This document shows positions 45,172 through 54,593 of a DNA stretch of 64,000 nucleotides, piece after piece; positions within the stretch are counted from its first letter, which is position 1, and every line of letters begins with the position of its first letter. The position numbers and the translations under genes were made by a program. Below the pieces are notes generated by a model. That model was not told the origin of the DNA and did no database searches. It worked only from the letters and a program-made list of their open reading frames with translations. Origin of the DNA: Streptomyces sp. BK340 (GTDB taxonomy: Bacteria; Actinomycetota; Actinomycetes; Streptomycetales; Streptomycetaceae). The DNA is taken from positions 30,395 through 94,394 of the forward strand of contig NZ_VISR01000036.1 of NCBI RefSeq assembly GCF_007827595.1. Direction: 5' to 3'.

Positions 45172-46377
45172 ATGGAACATTCGCTCCGAGCCGCCCGTGT
45201 GGCGACCTTCGTCTACTTCGTGCTCAACGGCACCCTGGTGGGCATGTGGGTGGTACAGATCCCCGCCATCGAGGACCGCGTGGGGATCAGCCACGCCACA
45301 CTCGGGGGCTTCCTGGTGTTGCTGGGAGTCGGGGCCTTCATAGGCATGCAGGTGGCCGGCCATCTGGCCGATCGCCTCGGAACGCGCGTCGTGGTCCCCG
45401 CAAGCGGCGTTCTCTGCAGCGCGGCCCTGTTCCTGCCCGGCCTCCCCCGGGACCCCTGGACGCTGGCCGGCGCCCTGCTGGTCTTCGGCTTCGGCAACGG
45501 CTGCCTCGACGTGAGCATGAACGCCCACGCCGTGCACGTGGAGAAGGCCTACAACCGGCCCGTGATGTCGGCCTTCCACGCCACGTTCTCCATAGGCGGC
45601 GTCATCGCCGCGCTAGTGGGGGCGGGCGCCGCGGGCGCCGGGATGAGTCCGGCCGCCACGCTCGGCGCCGCAGGAGCAGTGGGCATCGTGACCGCCTTGG
45701 TGTCGGCTCGCGGTCTGCTGCCGTCCACGCCGGCGACCGCCACCACTGCCACCACCGCCAGGGAGGGTGTCCAAGCACCCGCCGCAAAGTCGCCCACAGC
45801 CCCCCGGCGCATCTGGGCCCTCGCCGCCCTGGCTCTGATGATCATGCTGTGCGAGGGAGCCGCCAACGACTGGAGCGCCCTGCACCTGAAGACCGTCCTC
45901 GGTGCACCCGCGAGCACCGCCGCCTTCGGCTACGGCACCTACGCGGCAACGATGACCATCGGCCGCCTGCTCACCGACCGCCTCTCCGCCCGGTTCGGCC
46001 CCGTGGCCATTCTGCGCCATGGCTCGGCCATGGCTGCCACAGGAATCACGATCGTGGCCCTCTCCCCATGGATCTGGCCCGCGTTCGCGGGTTGGGCCCT
46101 GTTCGGCCTGGGACTGTCCGGCTGCATCCCCCAACTGTTCAGCGCAGCCGGGCACACCGACCCCTCCGCCGCCGGCACCAACGTCTCCCGCGTCGCCGGG
46201 CTCGGCTACCTCGGCATGCTGGCCGGCCCCGCCGTCATCGGCTGGATGACCCACCTCGTGGCCCTGAACCACACCTTCCTGCTGATGACCCTGCTGTGCG
46301 TGATCACCGCTGCCACCGCCGGAATCCTGCGTACCGGATCCGACCGCACCCGCGAGTTGGCGCAGAGCAGCCACTGA
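45172..46377 (+). CDS. MFS transporter (YbjJ/FucP-like)
   Basis: About 401 residues with twelve hydrophobic segments. The start has RAARVATFVYFVLNGTLVGM and WVVQIPAIEDRVGISHATLG, the loop 2-3 motif is GHLADRLGTRVVVPASG, and helix 5-6 has LDVSMNAHAVHVEKAYNRPV then MSAFHATFSIGG, which is characteristic of the YbjJ/FucP-like MFS subgroup. The start ATG 45172 is preferred over earlier in-frame codons because those overlap the operator; ATG 45160 is also possible. It is likely a sugar or small-metabolite carrier under the DeoR repressor. Confidence 0.85.
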   Translation: MEHSLRAARVATFVYFVLNGTLVGMWVVQIPAIEDRVGISHATLGGFLVLLGVGAFIGMQVAGHLADRLGTRVVVPASGVLCSAALFLPGLPRDPWTLAGALLVFGFGNGCLDVSMNAHAVHVEKAYNRPVMSAFHATFSIGGVIAALVGAGAAGAGMSPAATLGAAGAVGIVTALVSARGLLPSTPATATTATTAREGVQAPAAKSPTAPRRIWALAALALMIMLCEGAANDWSALHLKTVLGAPASTAAFGYGTYAATMTIGRLLTDRLSARFGPVAILRHGSAMAATGITIVALSPWIWPAFAGWALFGLGLSGCIPQLFSAAGHTDPSAAGTNVSRVAGLGYLGMLAGPAVIGWMTHLVALNHTFLLMTLLCVITAATAGILRTGSDRTRELAQSSH

Positions 46378-46379
46378 TC

Positions 46380-46417
46380 GTCTGTGCGGCACGGACCTGA
46401 CACCGTGCCGCACAGAC
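46380..46417 (+). terminator. Strong terminator after the MFS gene
   Basis: A perfect 15-bp stem, GTCTGTGCGGCACGG with CCGTGCCGCACAGAC, and an 8-nt loop, starting 3 nt after the stop. A C-run follows instead of T's. The rest to 46654 is empty. Confidence 0.75.
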
Positions 46418-46654
46418 TCCCCCCAGCCGGCCGCCCGACCAGTCAGGAGATCCCCGCGGCCCCACGGCGGGAACCCCCGACGCCCGATACAGGCAGCCCC
46501 CGGCCGCGGCCGTGCCGACGCGACACTCCCCCACCACCCGCCCATCCGGAATGTGCTGCCGTTCACCCGGCACAGCGGGCAGAGGCTCTCTCCCTGAGTG
46601 GTCCCGGGACCGACGCAACCGGCGCACACGACGAACCCCATCGGAAACACCCTG

Positions 46655-46783
46655 CCCCGGAACTCAGGCCCCGTCGAAGGCCATGTCAACGGGATCAAGA
46701 CGCTCAGACGCGCGACATTCGGCCGAGTTGGCTCCCGACGGCACCGCAAGCGTGCGCTGCGCGCCGGAGCCAGCCAAATCATT
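46655..46783 (+). pseudogene. ISL3-family transposase C-terminal scrap
   Basis: NSGPVEGHVNGIKTLRRATF then GRVGSRRHRKRALRA matches the end of ISL3 transposases (SGPVEGHVNRIKxLKRxMFGR...). Nothing else of the element is present. Confidence 0.65.
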
Positions 46784-46788
46784 CCCGG

Positions 46789-47331
46789 CTACTTCAGGAG
46801 CCGGAAGCCGGGCTGCTGGACCCAAGACCGGAGAAATTCTGCCGAGCCGTATACGGCAGGCCAGGGGTCGGGGGTCGTCGCGACGATGCCCGGGAGGCCA
46901 GCCACCACTGGCCTTTGGTCCGCTCGGAGTTCAGCGTTGGCGACGCCGCCGATCACGTCCATCACGGCCGCGGTGAGCAGGGCCGTGACTACGTGGTCGA
47001 CAGGGCTGTTGCAGAACGCGATGACGTCGACGGCGTGGGTCGGGCTGAAGCCGATGAGAGGCTCCCGGTCCACCTCGTCGGCATGTTCGGCCTCGAACAC
47101 CGCCTCGTCGCCCACGCCGGGCCCCATGACAGAGACCAGCATGGGCCGACGTCCATCGACACTCCTGGTGTCCGTGATACCGAGAGCCTCGGCGTGAATG
47201 CTCACGTCGTACTCGCCGAAGCGCTTCTCCTCAAAACGCGCCGAGGAGCGAACCAGGAGATCGCGGACTCGCCGGATCGACGCGCGGGAGACGGCCTCCG
47301 CCAATTCGATCGCCAATACAGGTCCGCTCAT
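46789..47331 (-). CDS. DUF6368-like protein
   Basis: 180 residues: GPVLAIELAEAVSRASIRRV, SSARFEEKRFGEYDVSIHAE, FSPTHAVDVIAFCNSPVDHV, TALLTAAVMDVIGGVANAEL and AEFLRSWVQQPGFRLLK. This matches my memory of DUF6368 proteins in Streptomyces, found among immunity-type orphan genes. Function unknown. ATG 47331. It abuts an ISL3 scrap on its 3' side. Confidence 0.7.
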   Translation of the reverse strand: MSGPVLAIELAEAVSRASIRRVRDLLVRSSARFEEKRFGEYDVSIHAEALGITDTRSVDGRRPMLVSVMGPGVGDEAVFEAEHADEVDREPLIGFSPTHAVDVIAFCNSPVDHVVTALLTAAVMDVIGGVANAELRADQRPVVAGLPGIVATTPDPWPAVYGSAEFLRSWVQQPGFRLLK

Positions 47332-47516
47332 GGATCGGAGCGTAGCCAGCCGAGATCGTCATCGCCCACCCCATTACTCAGCGTGCCCGCACCACAGAAC
47401 CTGAGCCCGAACCCGTTCTCATGGAGTAGCCACGGCTCCCCACACAGAACGGGACTGGCCCGTGCCGGAGGAACCCGTGGTGAGAGCCATGAGGGATGAG
47501 AGGGCAGGATGGGACC

Positions 47517-48050
47517 ATGACCGAGATCCGCACTCCGCGTCTTGTCCTGCGCCGCTGGCTGGACGACGACCTCGTCCCCCTGTCCGAGATCCACGCCGAC
47601 CCGGACGTGATGCGGTGGGTCGGCGACGGCGCGCCGCGCTCACTTGAGGAGACCTCCCAGGACATCGAGGCCTGGGAGGAGGAGTGGGACGAGGAGGGTT
47701 TCGGGATCTTCGCCGTCGAACTCCTCGGATCCGGGGAGCTGGCCGGAGCGGTCGGTCTGTACGTCGCCGACTCCCCGCCCGCCGTCGCGGACCAGGTGGC
47801 GATCTGCTGGCGGCTCGGGCGCCAGTACTGGGGGCAGGGCTACGCGTCGGAGGCAGCCCAGGCCACGCTCGAGTTCGCCCTCCAGGACCGCGGTCTCGAT
47901 CAGGTCGTCGCCGTGTGCCGCACCAGCGACACCGCGTCCGCGAACGTGCTGGACAAGCTCGGCATGCGTGCGACAGGCAGGGTGCAGGACCCGGAAACGG
48001 GCCGCGACCTGCGGGTGTACGGGATCGATCTCACTGAGTACGAGGCCTGA
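47517..48050 (+). CDS. GNAT N-acetyltransferase (RimJ/RimL type)
   Basis: A 177-residue enzyme: EIRTPRLVLRRWLDDDLVPL, MRWVGDGAPRSLEETSQDIE, ICWRLGRQYWGQGYASEAAQ (acetyl-CoA loop GQGYASEA) and ANVLDKLGMRATGRVQDP. It is the usual RimJ/RimL layout; target amine unknown. Start ATG 47517 begins the fold. Confidence 0.88.
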   Translation: MTEIRTPRLVLRRWLDDDLVPLSEIHADPDVMRWVGDGAPRSLEETSQDIEAWEEEWDEEGFGIFAVELLGSGELAGAVGLYVADSPPAVADQVAICWRLGRQYWGQGYASEAAQATLEFALQDRGLDQVVAVCRTSDTASANVLDKLGMRATGRVQDPETGRDLRVYGIDLTEYEA

Positions 48051-48593
48051 CCACAGCCGGCGGTGGTGACCGTAGTCATCGCCACGAGGCAGCCCGACGG
48101 ATGGGCGGCCACGGCGTAGTGCCATCTGGGGCGGTGCCGGGCGAGCCCACTGCCGGAACTCGCTCGCCGCCCTCCTGCCCGGCACCTCATCCGTGGTCGA
48201 AAGAACCGTGCTGCGCCTGCTCACCCGCATGGGCCGCCACTCCTCCCTCCCTCTCTGCTGACTGCCTGCCGGCTCTCCGCCGGCGGCCCGAAGGTGCAGA
48301 AGACCTTTTCGCGAGCGGCACGCACGGGACGAACGATGCGGTTGGGTACGGCAGTTCAGGTACTGCGACCGGGCACTGCCGGCGAGCTTGTTCTGCCTCC
48401 CGTCCCCGTCTCCCCCGCCCTGGCCGGCTGTCGCAGCCGGTTCGAATTTCTGCAGGGAACCTCCCGGAAAGCGACACACGAGGCTCAGGGCATAGCTCAG
48501 ATGTTGCTCAGACGGCTTGCTCGTCGGCTGCCGTGCTGGTCAGCTCGACGCACGCCTGAGCGACACCGCGCGCTCATCGTCCAAGGGGGCCCC
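48051..48593. other. Intergenic region without supported gene
   Basis: 543 bp with only chance frames; no coding quality, no transposase motif, no RNA gene seen. It supplies the upstream region of the M48-like gene. Confidence 0.35.
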
Positions 48594-49769
48594 ATGAACC
48601 GTGTCCGACAGACTCCACCCGAAAGCCCCGCACTGGCCAGGTGTGCGACTGTCGCCGCGTACGCCGTCGCCGCCATGGTCCATCTCGTGACGGCGGGGCT
48701 GTTCATCGGAGGCGTGCTGTTGATCGTGCTCGGGTTCCGCACAGTCATACAGCCGGTACTGGGCCTGGTATTGCTGGGCTTGGCTCTTCCGTTGCGCCCG
48801 CGTCCCGGCAGGTTGGATGCTGAACTGCCCACGCTGCGGCACGCGGACGCCCCGATCCTGTTCGATCTGTTGGACCGCATGGCGGACGAAGCCGGGGTAC
48901 GACGCTTCGACGCGATCCAGCTCAGCCCGGGATTCTCCGTGACCGCCACCCACTTCGGTCTACGCCGCAAGCGGTGCCTTGTCCTCGGCCTCCCGCTCTG
49001 GTCCGCCCACCCCGCCCAGCAGCCGATTGCCGCCGTTGCCCACGCTCTGGGGCACCTCGCTGTTCACGATCTTCGGAACGACGCATTCGTCGGTACCGCA
49101 CTCAAGTCACTCAACACTGCGGCACGGACGATGCGAGCCAGAAACAACGCATACGTCACGGCGAGTGTCTCTGCTCTTACTTGGAACGCGGGCAAGGTGG
49201 AAGGGGGCGCAGCGCGTTTCAACGCCCGGACCCGGATGGGTGAGTGGGTGCTGTGGCTCCCGAGGGCGGCGGCGACCGTGACCGCCCGCCTGCTGCTGTG
49301 GCTCACTCTGCCGGTCACACGCCGCGCGGAGTTCGAGGCGGACGACGTGGCCGCCCGCACGGCTTCCACCGAAGCAGCCATCGCCGCTTTGCAGGACCGG
49401 CAACTCGCAGGCGCGGTAGGCATTGAAGTACATCGCCTGGCCATCGAGACCCGGACGCTCAAAGGCAACCGTTCCGCGACAGCCATACACGAGGAACTCT
49501 GGGACAAGGCCGCCCGCTATGCAGAGAGCCTGCGCGAACAGCAGGACCGTGACGAGACCTCCGAGCCCGAGGGCATCGGGACCGTGGTCGGCGCCGCCGG
49601 CTTCCCGTCCGAGAGCCTGCGCATGGCACGACTGGCACATGCCCCGAGACACAGCGCGACGATCACGCTCGACGAGCCCGACCGAAGCCGGATCGAAGAC
49701 GAACTCCGCCTTCCCAAACAGGAGCTGGCGCGCAAGGTCATGCGTGATTGCGTCCCGCTGACACACTGA
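48594..49769 (+). CDS. M48-like membrane peptidase homologue lacking the catalytic glutamate
   Basis: A 391-residue protein. Helices VAAYAVAAMVHLVTAGLFIG and VLLIVLGFRTVIQPVLGLVL are followed by a domain with the M48 layout: FSVTATHFGLRRKRCLVLGL, then VAHALGHLAVHDLRND at the zinc site (residues 150-154 HALGH instead of HExxH) and RRAEFEADDVAAR (E246/E248) at the third ligand. The codon at residue 151 is GCT. Both zinc His are kept, but the proton-shuttling Glu is gone, so it should not cleave peptides. The C-terminal 130 residues are helical. It may be a pseudoprotease. Confidence 0.75.
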   Translation: MNRVRQTPPESPALARCATVAAYAVAAMVHLVTAGLFIGGVLLIVLGFRTVIQPVLGLVLLGLALPLRPRPGRLDAELPTLRHADAPILFDLLDRMADEAGVRRFDAIQLSPGFSVTATHFGLRRKRCLVLGLPLWSAHPAQQPIAAVAHALGHLAVHDLRNDAFVGTALKSLNTAARTMRARNNAYVTASVSALTWNAGKVEGGAARFNARTRMGEWVLWLPRAAATVTARLLLWLTLPVTRRAEFEADDVAARTASTEAAIAALQDRQLAGAVGIEVHRLAIETRTLKGNRSATAIHEELWDKAARYAESLREQQDRDETSEPEGIGTVVGAAGFPSESLRMARLAHAPRHSATITLDEPDRSRIEDELRLPKQELARKVMRDCVPLTH

Positions 49770-50056
49770 ACGAGTGTGACGTAGCGCTTCCAGCAGTCAT
49801 GGATCCTGGCCTCACCGGAGTCCGCATTGATAGAGCGGCAGCCAGGAACCATGGCATGGAGGAGGATGTGGGGGCGTCGACGGGGTAACGACACGTGTCG
49901 GCTCGGTGCGTGCAAGGAATTCGGATGTCTTGCACCTGTTCGGGCAAGGGGCCAGTTACTGACCACTTCAGAACGAAGCGCTTGGCCAGAAGTGCCGGCT
50001 CTTGCGGCGCATAGGCTGGCCGATCTCATCCGACGCACCGCGACGAGGATCAGCCG

Positions 50057-50584
50057 ATGCACCACACCACCAGGATCCGCCTGATAGAGCCCACCGATGC
50101 CGCCCCGATCGCCGACCACAGGGCGCGGGACGTCGAGGCGTTCCGGCCGTGGGAACCGGCCCAGCCGGCCCACTTCTTCACCCCGGAGGGCCAGGCGGAG
50201 CGGATCGAAAGCCTGCTGGCCGGATACCGGGCCGGCGCGGTCTGGCCGGGCGTGGTGCTCGCCGACGACCGGGTGATCGGGCAGGTCACCATCGGAGGCA
50301 TCCTGCCGCAGCCGCACCTTCGCCGCGGTTCCGTCGGTTACTGGATCGCCGGCGTCGCCCAAAATCAAGGGCACGCCGGGCGCGCCGTCGGGCTAGTGCT
50401 CCAGGTGATGAAGGACGAACTCGGATTGCACCGCGCTGAGGCGTCCACCAATCTGGAGAACCTGCCGTCACAACGGGTGCTGCGCCGCAACGGGTTCAGC
50501 CCGTATGGCGTCGCGCACTCCTCGATCCTTCTCGACGGCAGCTGGCGGGACGGGCTGCTGTGGGAGCGGATCCTGGGCGACTGA
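50057..50584 (+). CDS. GNAT N-acetyltransferase (RimJ/RimL type)
   Basis: A 175-residue enzyme: IRLIEPTDAAPIADHRARDV, VWPGVVLADDRVIGQVTIGG, SVGYWIAGVAQNQGHAGRAV (the acetyl-CoA loop QGHAGRA) and ASTNLENLPSQRVLRRNGFS. Complete for the family. Target unknown. The 287 bp upstream hold no gene. Confidence 0.85.
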   Translation: MHHTTRIRLIEPTDAAPIADHRARDVEAFRPWEPAQPAHFFTPEGQAERIESLLAGYRAGAVWPGVVLADDRVIGQVTIGGILPQPHLRRGSVGYWIAGVAQNQGHAGRAVGLVLQVMKDELGLHRAEASTNLENLPSQRVLRRNGFSPYGVAHSSILLDGSWRDGLLWERILGD

Positions 50585-50593
50585 CTGATCGTT

Positions 50594-50674
50594 TCACAAC
50601 GAGGTCCGCATTCGACGCTCCAGGCGCCGTACCGGCCGACTCGTTGCTTCGAGGGAGGCTGTGGTGTCGTTCAT
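50594..50674 (-). CDS. Possible 26-residue peptide
   Basis: MNDTTASLEATSRPVRRLER then RMRTSL and a stop, with GGGAGGG 8 nt upstream of the ATG. It could be a small peptide or the cut start of a lost gene; no maturation enzyme is adjacent. Confidence 0.2.
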   Translation of the reverse strand: MNDTTASLEATSRPVRRLERRMRTSL

Positions 50675-51160
50675 GGGGTGTTCCCTCCCGGTGGGGAGCT
50701 GTGGCGTGATCATCACGTTTCCAGCCGTTGCCGACCGGAGGGCGGCCACCGGTCTGTTCCAGCCTCGGGGAACGCCGGAACCGTGGCTGGTCGAGCTCCC
50801 GACCGGACCCACTTCGAGGCTTGCGAGCCTTGCTCCGCGCGTGTGACCTTCCGGCCCGCGCGCGCCGCCTCTCGAATCCGTTCCAGCATGCGGTGTCGCC
50901 GGACGGCATGCCGGAAGTCGGGAACGCCGTCCCGTCCGGTGCAAGGCTCCCGGTGTTCCGGTCGCGCAGAAGCGTGTACTCGTGGGCGACGTTGCAGGCG
51001 GGTTCGGCGGATCGCCCGGTCCATCGGGTCAGCGACATCTGACAGCGGGCGGGATGCGGGAGTTCGGCCAAGGCGCCGCGCAACCACGGTCAGCGGCAGG
51101 GGTTCTCGACCAGGAGAACCGAGTGCGCATGGATGCCGCGCTCCAGTCGTTCGTGAAGTC
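50675..51160. other. Intergenic region without supported gene
   Basis: Frames are Arg/Pro/Ser-rich and look like chance GC frames on both strands. Confidence 0.3.
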
Positions 51161-51472
51161 TCACCGAACGACGTGGTCGGAGGGCACGAACGTCGCCAAC
51201 TGGTCGGAGATCCAGGGGTTGAACACCGTCAACTGGCCCGCGACCCAGGGGTCAGGGAGGTCGTGCGCCCCCCGCTGCTCGCCGGCATGCCGGTAGTCGT
51301 CGCTCCGGCTTCCGTACCCGGGTCGGTTCTGGCTTTCACCGACAACCACCTTGGTGGGCTCATTGACCCTGTATGTGGCCGCAGTTGCAGAGCCGCCGGC
51401 GGCCAAGAGCGCACCTCCCGCCAGAACAGCGGAAATACCCGCACTCGAAATACGCCACATGATCTTCTTCAT
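51161..51472 (-). CDS. Small exported protein of unknown function
   Basis: A 103-residue protein with a signal peptide (MKKIMWRISSAGISAVLAGG, then ALLAAGGSATAAT) and a 65-residue polar mature part that ends FNPWISDQLATFVPSDHVVR. An excellent AAGGAGG site precedes ATG 51472. No family recognised. Confidence 0.65.
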   Translation of the reverse strand: MKKIMWRISSAGISAVLAGGALLAAGGSATAATYRVNEPTKVVVGESQNRPGYGSRSDDYRHAGEQRGAHDLPDPWVAGQLTVFNPWISDQLATFVPSDHVVR

Positions 51473-51809
51473 CGTTCTTCCTCCTTGCGCAACCATTGGT
51501 CTGGTCACTGCGAGCGGTGAAAACCGCCGCTGCTACCGCGCCACGGAAGCTACACACAACCCATATAGTTGAACAATAAACTACTGCGGTGAAACAAATC
51601 ACCGGATCGCAGGGAATGAGCAGGCGAAGCGGTGCCGCTCCTCGCACTACGGGTCCGCCCCGGTCCGCGACCACTCGTGACAGGTCTCGCCGCAGTGCGG
51701 CGCGCACCCGGGACTCCACCCGCCGCGCCGGACAGGGGCGAGCCCGACCAGGGAGGGGGCTTGTCGAGCGCGGCAATGGCGATACATCCGGAGATATCGC
51801 CGCGCAATC
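51473..51809. other. Divergent intergenic region with AT-rich patch
   Basis: An AT-rich stretch at about 51550-51600 (TATAGTTGAACAATAAACTA) stands out in this GC-rich DNA and probably holds the promoter of the exported protein gene. No gene seen. Confidence 0.4.
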
Positions 51810-53021
51810 GTGTCCGACGTCACGAGGCCAAAACGGACAGGCGGTGCCACTATCGACATCGTGCAAGATTCAACCATCTCGCGGGACCGCACGGCGGTGA
51901 CGATCACGCAACTGACGCGTACCCTCACCCGCCGGACTCGCAGCAAGCGAGGCGATCATGCGGTGCACGGCGTCAAGACCGTCATTGCCGCCCTACTGAC
52001 CTGGGCGGTCGTGGCCCCCTGGGCCGCTGAGCACCAGCCCTACCTGGCGGTCGCCACGGCCGTGCTCATGGTCAATGCCTCCACCGTGTACCAGTCCGTG
52101 AGGAAGGCAGCGCAAAGCGTAGTGGCAAGGGTCGCCGGCCTGGTCCTCGCCCTCGCGACTGCCCGGTTCCTGGGATCGACCGTGGGCGCCGTGGCAGTCA
52201 TTGCGGTCATCGCGGTCCTGGCCGGTCCCCGCCGCACCACCGACGACCGTCTCCAGGTCGCCTCGACAGCGGTGATCGCACTGACCGCCACCGCAACCGA
52301 TCCCATGGGCCATCTCTTGTCCCCCGTACTCCAAACGCTCTCCGGCGCGGCCGTGGGTATCGCGGTGAACGCCCTGGTCCTGCCTCCGCTGTACCTGAAC
52401 GAATCCGATTCCGCGGTACGCGACCTCGCCCACGCCCTGGGAACACTGCTGCACGACATGGGTGCCGGCCTCGCTCGGCGACAGCTCACCTCGAAGGCCC
52501 ACGCCTGGCTGCACCAGGCCCGCAACCTGGACAAGCGCCTCACACATGCAGAGGAACAGGTACAGCAGGCTGACGAGAGCCTGCGCTGGAACACGCGCTG
52601 CATCGCACACACGCGGCGCAAGGGCATGACCCACACAGATGCGGATGCGTTCAGAGTCTTGCGCGGCGTGTCGATCCAGGTTCGAGGAATCGCGCGCACC
52701 CTGGCCGACAGCGCCCACGACGACCACTCCGATCACCACCTGGGGCAGCAGTTCCTCGACCAGTACGCCGAGGCTCTGCAACTGGCCGCGGCAGCCGTCC
52801 ATGGATTCGTCGAAGCCCACCCTGTGCCGGGCCCACCGAGCGCATCTCCCCGGGAGCGGCTGCGCAGCGCGATCGACGGCACCCTCACCTGGCACCACAC
52901 GATGACCGACATGATCGGCCAGGGCAGGCTCACCAAGCCGGGCGCATGGCACGTCTACGGCTCACTCATGACCGACGTGGAAAGGCTGCTGGCCGACCTG
53001 GACCGCAGGGACAATCACTGA
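51810..53021 (+). CDS. FUSC/aromatic-acid-exporter-type membrane protein
   Basis: Up to 403 residues. The N-terminal half holds about six membrane helices: HGVKTVIAALLTWAVVAPWA, YLAVATAVLMVNASTVYQSV, VVARVAGLVLALATARFLGS, VGAVAVIAVIAVLAGPRRTT and LQTLSGAAVGIAVNALVLPP. A soluble helical C-terminal half follows (ARRQLTSKAHAWLHQARNLD). The pattern is that of FUSC/ArAE-like exporters of small aromatic compounds. The start GTG 51810 is uncertain; GTG 51897 also fits. Confidence 0.75.
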   Translation: MSDVTRPKRTGGATIDIVQDSTISRDRTAVTITQLTRTLTRRTRSKRGDHAVHGVKTVIAALLTWAVVAPWAAEHQPYLAVATAVLMVNASTVYQSVRKAAQSVVARVAGLVLALATARFLGSTVGAVAVIAVIAVLAGPRRTTDDRLQVASTAVIALTATATDPMGHLLSPVLQTLSGAAVGIAVNALVLPPLYLNESDSAVRDLAHALGTLLHDMGAGLARRQLTSKAHAWLHQARNLDKRLTHAEEQVQQADESLRWNTRCIAHTRRKGMTHTDADAFRVLRGVSIQVRGIARTLADSAHDDHSDHHLGQQFLDQYAEALQLAAAAVHGFVEAHPVPGPPSASPRERLRSAIDGTLTWHHTMTDMIGQGRLTKPGAWHVYGSLMTDVERLLADLDRRDNH

Positions 53022-53181
53022 CCGAGCGAACCCACCCGCGTGAGGCACCTTTCGACCACCGGCGGGCAGAGGAAGCACGACCAGCACCCCTCGATCGGGT
53101 CGTTCCCCAGCGATCGACTGGCTTCCCTGTGCCGGGGAGACCGTCGCGCGTGATCCATTCAGGCGCGGCGGAAGGGCGGGT

Positions 53182-53646
53182 TCAGCTCAGTTCCAACACG
53201 CCCACCGTTTGGTCCCCGCTGGTCTCTCCGGTCGGTCGGAAGCCGAGTGCCAGGTAGAAGCCAGTTGGGCCGTCCGCTCCGGGATGCCAGGTGGTCGTCA
53301 GGCGCGTGCCTCCTCGGCGCCGGATCTCGTCGACTACGGACTCCACTGCGAAGCGTCCGTATCCTCGGCCCTGCATTCCGTCCGCGATGTTGAGACGCCA
53401 GAGTCCGGAGCGGAAGTCGGTGCCCCGGCCGGTCCAGTCGATGTCGAAGAAAGCCATGAGGAACCCGACGACTTCGTCGTCATCGCAGATCAGCCGGGGC
53501 CATGCGGTGCCGGGATGGACGTATGCCTCGGCAAGCGACTTCACCACGGGTGCCAGCAGGTGTTCCTGGTCGGGGCGGACCCTCAGGTTGATGGCGGTCT
53601 CAAAGTTGTCAGCGGTGATCTCTTGCAGGTGCGGCGAAGACGGCAT
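53182..53646 (-). CDS. GNAT N-acetyltransferase (spermidine-acetyltransferase-like)
   Basis: A 154-residue enzyme: SPHLQEITADNFETAINLRV, VGFLMAFFDIDWTGRGTDFR, WRLNIADGMQGRGYGRFAVE (acetyl-CoA loop QGRGYG) and GADGPTGFYLALGFRPTGET. Similar in layout to BltD/spermidine N-acetyltransferases. ATG 53646 begins the domain. The 300 bp beyond its start hold nothing further. Confidence 0.85.
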   Translation of the reverse strand: MPSSPHLQEITADNFETAINLRVRPDQEHLLAPVVKSLAEAYVHPGTAWPRLICDDDEVVGFLMAFFDIDWTGRGTDFRSGLWRLNIADGMQGRGYGRFAVESVVDEIRRRGGTRLTTTWHPGADGPTGFYLALGFRPTGETSGDQTVGVLELS

Positions 53647-53945
53647 GTCCGCACTCCAAGCAGGCACTGCAAGTGATTTTCGGAGCGTGGTGCCTGTGAT
53701 CAGCCGACGGGGCGGTGCTTCTTGTCCAGTCGTCGGTTCGGGAGTTCCTTCGGCTGAGGCGTCCGGTCATCATCGTGATGAGTGCTCAGTTCAAGTGGGC
53801 CGCTCCTTGGAACCGGCCGGCTGCCAGGCGGGATCGACACGCACCGCATCAATGGCAGCACTCAGCACCGCCTGGTGACAATGCGAACGCGCTTCCGATG
53901 AGCCATCTATCCTGGTCCGCAGCAGCACAGGGGGAAGGACAGCGC

Positions 53946-54311
53946 ATGGACTGGTTCTGGTGGGTTCTCATCGTCTTCTGGACGGGTGGCTTCGCGTGGG
54001 CAGCGGACAACGTCCGCACCGCACTGCGCAATCGGCATGAGCGCAAGTTGCAGCTGCTGGAGGCGGCGAGACAGGATCGTTTGGCCGTCGAAGCAGCGAA
54101 CAAGTCTCCGGAGCCGGTGTGCGGATGCACGCACCATCTCGCCAAGCACGACAAGCAGGGCCAGTGTCACGAGCGCGTCGAGGTGCCGGTGGCCTGGGAT
54201 GAGAACAAGAAGCCGCTGCGTTTCGAGGCCGGCCAGTGCAACTGCCAGCAGTATGTGGGACCGCAGCCGCTCTCGCAGGTGTTCGCGGAGGACCTGACAG
54301 ATCTCGCCTGA
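53946..54311 (+). CDS. Single-pass membrane protein with Cys/His cluster
   Basis: A 121-residue protein: one N-terminal helix (MDWFWWVLIVFWTGGFAWAA), a helical linker (HERKLQLLEAARQDRLAVEA) and a small Cys/His domain, PVCGCTHHLAKHDKQGQCHE then FEAGQCNCQQYVGP. Five Cys and four His in 60 residues suggest a zinc site on the cytoplasmic side. ATG 53946 has GAAGGA upstream. Looks like a conserved actinobacterial hypothetical. Confidence 0.7.
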   Translation: MDWFWWVLIVFWTGGFAWAADNVRTALRNRHERKLQLLEAARQDRLAVEAANKSPEPVCGCTHHLAKHDKQGQCHERVEVPVAWDENKKPLRFEAGQCNCQQYVGPQPLSQVFAEDLTDLA

Positions 54312-54354
54312 CCAGGTAGGCGAGGCGACTCTCCGGACATGAACGGCGACGCGG

Positions 54355-54480
54355 GGCCGCGGTTGTGCCGTGGGTGCCGTGGCAGCGAGATCTCGCAGAC
54401 GTGTGCACCACTCGTCGTCGCGCTGTCTCAGCACGGCGGCGACAAGTTCGTCCTTGGAGCGGAAGTGCTGGACTCAGGGC
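54355..54480 (-). pseudogene. TetR/AcrR-type regulator N-terminal scrap
   Basis: The minus frame includes QHFRSKDELVAAVLRQRDDE then WCTRLRDLAA. (Y/H)FxSKDELVxAVL is the end of the TetR helix-turn-helix. Both sides are lost. Confidence 0.6.
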
Positions 54481-54593
54481 GCTGCCGCGGGCCGAGCAGC
54501 TCGCGCGGATCGACGCGATGCGCGCCGCCGCGCTCTCCTGCAAGGGCGATGCGTTCGACGCGCTGAAAGGCGGTGCGTCCCGGTGAGATGACT

